Assembly (NCBI GenBank): GCA_947475895.1 | Contig: CANJMF010000011.1 | Location: forward strand, 26,390 to 90,389 | Direction of reading: 5' to 3' | Source: Fidelibacterota bacterium | GTDB taxonomy: Bacteria; Pseudomonadota; Alphaproteobacteria; Rhodospirillales; Rhodospirillaceae | DNA length: 64,000 bases | Shown here: piece after piece, positions 61,177 through 64,000 of the stretch | Position numbering within the stretch: position 1 is the first letter of the stretch | How the letters are laid out: the number at the start of each line of letters is the position of its first letter | Position numbers and translations under genes: made by a program | Notes under the pieces: model-generated | What the model was told of the DNA's origin: nothing | What the model saw: only the letters and a program-made list of their open reading frames with translations | Database searches by the model: none

Positions 61177-63264
61177 TTAAAATCGGAAGCGGACGCCGCC
61201 CGCGAAAGTCTGCGGCGTTCCGACTGTAACAATCCCATCCGCGCTTTTGCCCGCTTCGACCGTCTTATCGGTGACGTTTTCGCCGCTGACAAACACGGTC
61301 ACGCGCGGCGTCACCGCATAATCGGCATACAGATCCAACACCACATAACCTCTTAGAAGGCGCGCATTTTGATCGTCGTCGTAGATATTGCTGGCGCCGC
61401 GACCTTCGACTTTCAACGTCCAATCCGCGGCAGGCCGATAAACGGCCGACAACGACGCCTGATGACGCGCGACTTCGGCGAGGCGCAGACCTTGCAAACT
61501 CGGCTGCGCGGCCGCACGCACGACGCGCGGATTGGTATAAAGATAGTCCGCCGTTAGATCGAAGCGTTCGCTCACTGGGAACTTGGCCGTGATTTCCACG
61601 CCTTCGGCCTCGATCCGATCGATATTTTGCCGCTGACGCAAAACGCCACCCGCCGGCACAACAACATTCAAGGCCGCATTCAAGCCGGGCGTCGTTTGCA
61701 CGGTAATATTTCCAACCGCGTTATGAAGCCAGTTATGGAAATAGTTGGCGCTGAGCATGAACGATCCGCTCGGCGTCCACTCGAAGCCACCTTCCACGCC
61801 GTAAACGCGCTCCGGCTTCAATCCGGGATTGGCTTCCGTGATGTCGTTACCCACCCGGAACGGACGATACAATTCGTTGAGAGTCGGCACACGAAAACCG
61901 CTGTAGGTCACTGCGCGCAGCGCAAACGTTTCGCTCGTCGCATAACGCGCGCCGACGCGGTAGTTTGCGACGGTGCCGTCCGTTGTCGGATAGATGTCAT
62001 TGCGCGCCACCACACCGGTCGCGATCACCGTTTCGGTCCGCGCACCGTTAGCCTGCTGCCAATAATCGAAGCGCCCGCCCGCCGTCAGGGTAAGTTCCGG
62101 CATCGGCAGCCAATTCAATTCGGCGAACGCTCCGGTCATGGTTTGATCGCCGCCGGCATGGCGGCGGCGCGTAAAAGCATTGCCGATAAAGGTCGCGTCC
62201 TCGTTGGTGGCACCGTCGGCGGTGCGCACATCCGCACCCGTTTCCAGCGTGACTTCGGTCGAAATCGGCACGCGAACAATGGCGTTGGCGCCAACCGCCG
62301 TCGCCGGCACATCGAATTGATTAAGCGACGGCGTCACAAGCGTGCGGGTCGCGTTGATGCTGGAAAAAATCGCATCGAACCCTTGTGAGCGCACATAAAC
62401 ATGCCCTTCCCACGAAATCGCGTCCTTGCCGCCATCGTGAATGAAACTCACGCTGCCGTCGGCGACCTCGGCGTGGGATACCGCAATGGCAATTCCGTTT
62501 TTGTAACGGTCGCGTGAATATCCGCCGCTGGCGACCACGTCGATATCGTCACCCAGCGCGAAACGCGCGCCTAGACGAACCATGGTTCCACGATCAGCGG
62601 TTCGCTTATCGACAGGACCGCGTTGATCCTCGCGGATTAAATATGACCCCTCGCTCGTATGCCCGTGAAACGTCCCAAATAACTGGACGGGATCGAGGCC
62701 TGTTTGGAACGACGCCGTCGCATCCACGCTCTCAAGGCTATCGCCGCGAACTTCACCAGCTACAAAAGGTTCAGATCCCACGCGACTCTGAAGCCGAATG
62801 ACGCCAGCGAGCGCCGCGTTCCCCCACGGACCTGCGCCACCACCGCGCGTGATCAGCGTGCTTTGAAGTGCGGGCGTCGGAAGGCGGCTCCAGTCGATCC
62901 AACCGCCGAAGGCATCGTTTTGCGGAACGCCGTCGAGGAGCACGAGCGTGCGCCCGGCGCCGCTGGGGCCGAGGCCGCGTAATGTAACGCCTTGCGTCGT
63001 AGGATGAGAGGCACGGCTCGATTGGCGGCGAAACAGCCCAAATCCGGGAACGGATTTCAGCGCATCGTCGAGACGCGCCTCGCCCGCTTGGTCGAGAGCG
63101 TCGCGATCGATCAGGGTCGTGGCATAAATGGGTTCATTGGCCGAGGGCGGTAGTGGCCGCCCCAGAATGCGGATTTCCGGAATGTCGTCCGCAGCCATGA
63201 CCGAAAAAGGTCCGGCTGCAAAGGCGGCAACCCCGAGGATAGCCAGTTTACCGCGCACCATCAT
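61177..63264 (-). CDS. TonB-dependent outer-membrane receptor
   Basis: 695 residues from ATG 63264. Signal peptide ending SVMAAD; plug with DDALKSVPGF, TTQGVTLRGLGPSGAGRTLV and LLDGVPQNDAFGG; barrel strands and a C-terminal Phe (AGGVRFRF). Such receptors take up iron complexes, cobalamin or other scarce compounds with TonB energy. No ligand can be assigned; a cupredoxin-like gene diverges 162 bases away. The stop lies four bases after the end of the cyclase frame. Confidence 0.9.
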   Translation of the reverse strand: MMVRGKLAILGVAAFAAGPFSVMAADDIPEIRILGRPLPPSANEPIYATTLIDRDALDQAGEARLDDALKSVPGFGLFRRQSSRASHPTTQGVTLRGLGPSGAGRTLVLLDGVPQNDAFGGWIDWSRLPTPALQSTLITRGGGAGPWGNAALAGVIRLQSRVGSEPFVAGEVRGDSLESVDATASFQTGLDPVQLFGTFHGHTSEGSYLIREDQRGPVDKRTADRGTMVRLGARFALGDDIDVVASGGYSRDRYKNGIAIAVSHAEVADGSVSFIHDGGKDAISWEGHVYVRSQGFDAIFSSINATRTLVTPSLNQFDVPATAVGANAIVRVPISTEVTLETGADVRTADGATNEDATFIGNAFTRRRHAGGDQTMTGAFAELNWLPMPELTLTAGGRFDYWQQANGARTETVIATGVVARNDIYPTTDGTVANYRVGARYATSETFALRAVTYSGFRVPTLNELYRPFRVGNDITEANPGLKPERVYGVEGGFEWTPSGSFMLSANYFHNWLHNAVGNITVQTTPGLNAALNVVVPAGGVLRQRQNIDRIEAEGVEITAKFPVSERFDLTADYLYTNPRVVRAAAQPSLQGLRLAEVARHQASLSAVYRPAADWTLKVEGRGASNIYDDDQNARLLRGYVVLDLYADYAVTPRVTVFVSGENVTDKTVEAGKSADGIVTVGTPQTFAGGVRFRF

Positions 63265-63426
63265 GATTTCCGCAACACTTGCTTGTTTTGGGGGGCAAAG
63301 CACTAACCCAAAAGGAAAATTGTGTCCACGGCGGGCGCTTAATGTCTTCAAAGACCCCTTACCAAAGCTGGCCTTCGTACCGCACCCCAGCAATAATGGT
63401 GGCCATCTAAGGGGAGGCGCAAGTCT

Positions 63427-63891
63427 GTGTCTGGTGCGTTCCGATGGCTCGGGCGAATAAGTGCGTTTGGATGGGGATTAGGGTTCGCGGTGAATTGTCT
63501 CGCGGGCACCATCAACGCGACCGTCACGAAGGCGGACGGAAGCCCATTGAGCGATGCGGTCGTCAGCTTTTCCGTTGCGGGTCAGCCGGCCGTTCCAGCC
63601 AAGGCCGGTACGAAAGCTGTTATGATTCAGGAAGATAAGCAGTTCTCTCCGTTCGTGCTTCCGGTGCAGATCGGAACAACGGTCGACTTCCCCAACCACG
63701 ATACGTTCCGCCATCAGGTTTATTCGTTCTCCCCGGCAAAGCGTTTTGAGCTGAAGTTGTACGGGGCACCCCAGGTCGGCACGCAAATCTTCGACAAGGA
63801 AGGCGTTGTCTCGCTGGGCTGCAATATTCACGACAACATGCTCGCCTATGTCTGTGCGTCGTCAGAACATTTGAGACAGATGCGGGCGTGA
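63427..63891 (+). CDS. Cupredoxin-like secreted protein, apparently truncated
   Basis: 154 residues from a GTG. Signal-like start (WLGRISAFGWGLGFAVNCLA). The copper-type ligands are His in DTFRHQVYSF and Cys/His in VSLGCNIHDNMLAYV, as in methylamine-utilisation-like cupredoxins. Relatives continue for some tens of residues after MLAYV; here the text turns into CASSEHLRQMRA and stops, beginning at about 63852. Foreign sequence seems to replace the 3' end. Confidence 0.7.
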   Translation: MSGAFRWLGRISAFGWGLGFAVNCLAGTINATVTKADGSPLSDAVVSFSVAGQPAVPAKAGTKAVMIQEDKQFSPFVLPVQIGTTVDFPNHDTFRHQVYSFSPAKRFELKLYGAPQVGTQIFDKEGVVSLGCNIHDNMLAYVCASSEHLRQMRA

Positions 63892-63927
63892 TTTAGCGGA
63901 GTGTTGGCCTCATCTGGTTGATTGATC

Positions 63928-64000
63928 TTAGGCGGCGAGCTTGCGGTGAAGCAAGCGACGATGTTCGATAGTTTTCTGTTTGATGCGGTGTCGTTCCTGC
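63928..64000 (-). other. Partial basic open frame entering from the right edge
   Basis: On the minus strand, a frame open from the edge ends in TAA at 63928-63930. The visible 23 residues are strongly basic (QERHRIKQKTIEH, then RRLLHRKLAA), like the tail of a transposase. With the truncated cupredoxin beside it, an insertion sequence reaching to about 63852 is a fair guess. The family cannot be named. Confidence 0.35.

Noticed and set aside
1..64000. CRISPR arrays or prophage
   Set aside because: No regularly spaced repeats, Cas genes or phage structural genes were seen; the only mobile signs are the RAYT gene, the palindrome and the right-edge fragment.

Overview
The window reads as a GC-rich alphaproteobacterial chromosome. 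The class-level evidence is direct: an NDUFA12-type complex I accessory protein, a HIG1-domain protein, an Rrf2-headed sufBCDS-U-T-A operon, a B12-dependent NrdJ reductase, two DUF2155/MCE-family loci beside aat-accC-accB-aroQ, and a SapC-family protein. No ribosomal RNA or marker gene allows a safer placement below class. Coding is dense, with many ATGA/GTGA/TAATG overlaps, and most of the sequence is ordinary housekeeping.

Region by region: 1-5 kb carries a PLP aminotransferase (cut by the left edge) coupled to a short gamma-glutamyltransferase-like lipoprotein, then an M48/TPR periplasmic protease, a DsbA-like oxidoreductase and a DUF2786 protein. 5-7.5 kb has a lone flagellar hook gene and thiS-thiG. 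7.6-12.4 kb is the conserved aroQ-accB-accC-aat set facing NDUFA12-MCE-MCE-DUF2155. 12.6-18.2 kb has a secreted SH3-like protein, a regulatory stretch with NrdR- and DnaA-type boxes, nrdJ, and a CD-NTase-fold protein that lacks catalytic acids. 18.2-24.6 kb holds an AsmA protein, a palindromic AT-rich insert, serA, a RidA and FemAB-like pair, a RAYT transposase and a thioesterase. 24.6-32.1 kb holds parE, two tandem secreted peroxiredoxins, tRNA-Val(GAC), an N-formylglutamate amidohydrolase, HIG1 and a CheY-like receiver.

32.2-38.7 kb is a complete SUF iron-sulphur operon on the minus strand, led by its Rrf2 regulator, with a palindromic operator candidate upstream. 39.5-46 kb is a zinc-acquisition island: zur-znuC-znuB to the right and znuA-DUF2946-outer-membrane barrel-second binding protein-second permease to the left, diverging from one Zur-box-like palindrome. 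Only one ATPase gene serves two binding proteins and two permeases. 46-53.4 kb holds a KdpD/KdpE-like pair without kdp pump genes, an ECF sigma factor, an unlisted 56-residue membrane protein, an MFS exporter and a HAMP kinase/regulator pair.

53.7-64 kb is a looser region: a surface antigen split between two frames, a cNMP-binding protein, yaaA, an AlkA-type glycosylase, a secreted phosphatase-fold protein, SapC, a class III nucleotide cyclase broken by a one-base frameshift, a TonB-dependent receptor, and a cupredoxin-like gene whose 3' end appears replaced by foreign sequence at the right edge.

No CRISPR array, prophage or canonical defence operon was seen. The most unusual item is the degenerate CD-NTase-like gene directly behind nrdJ.
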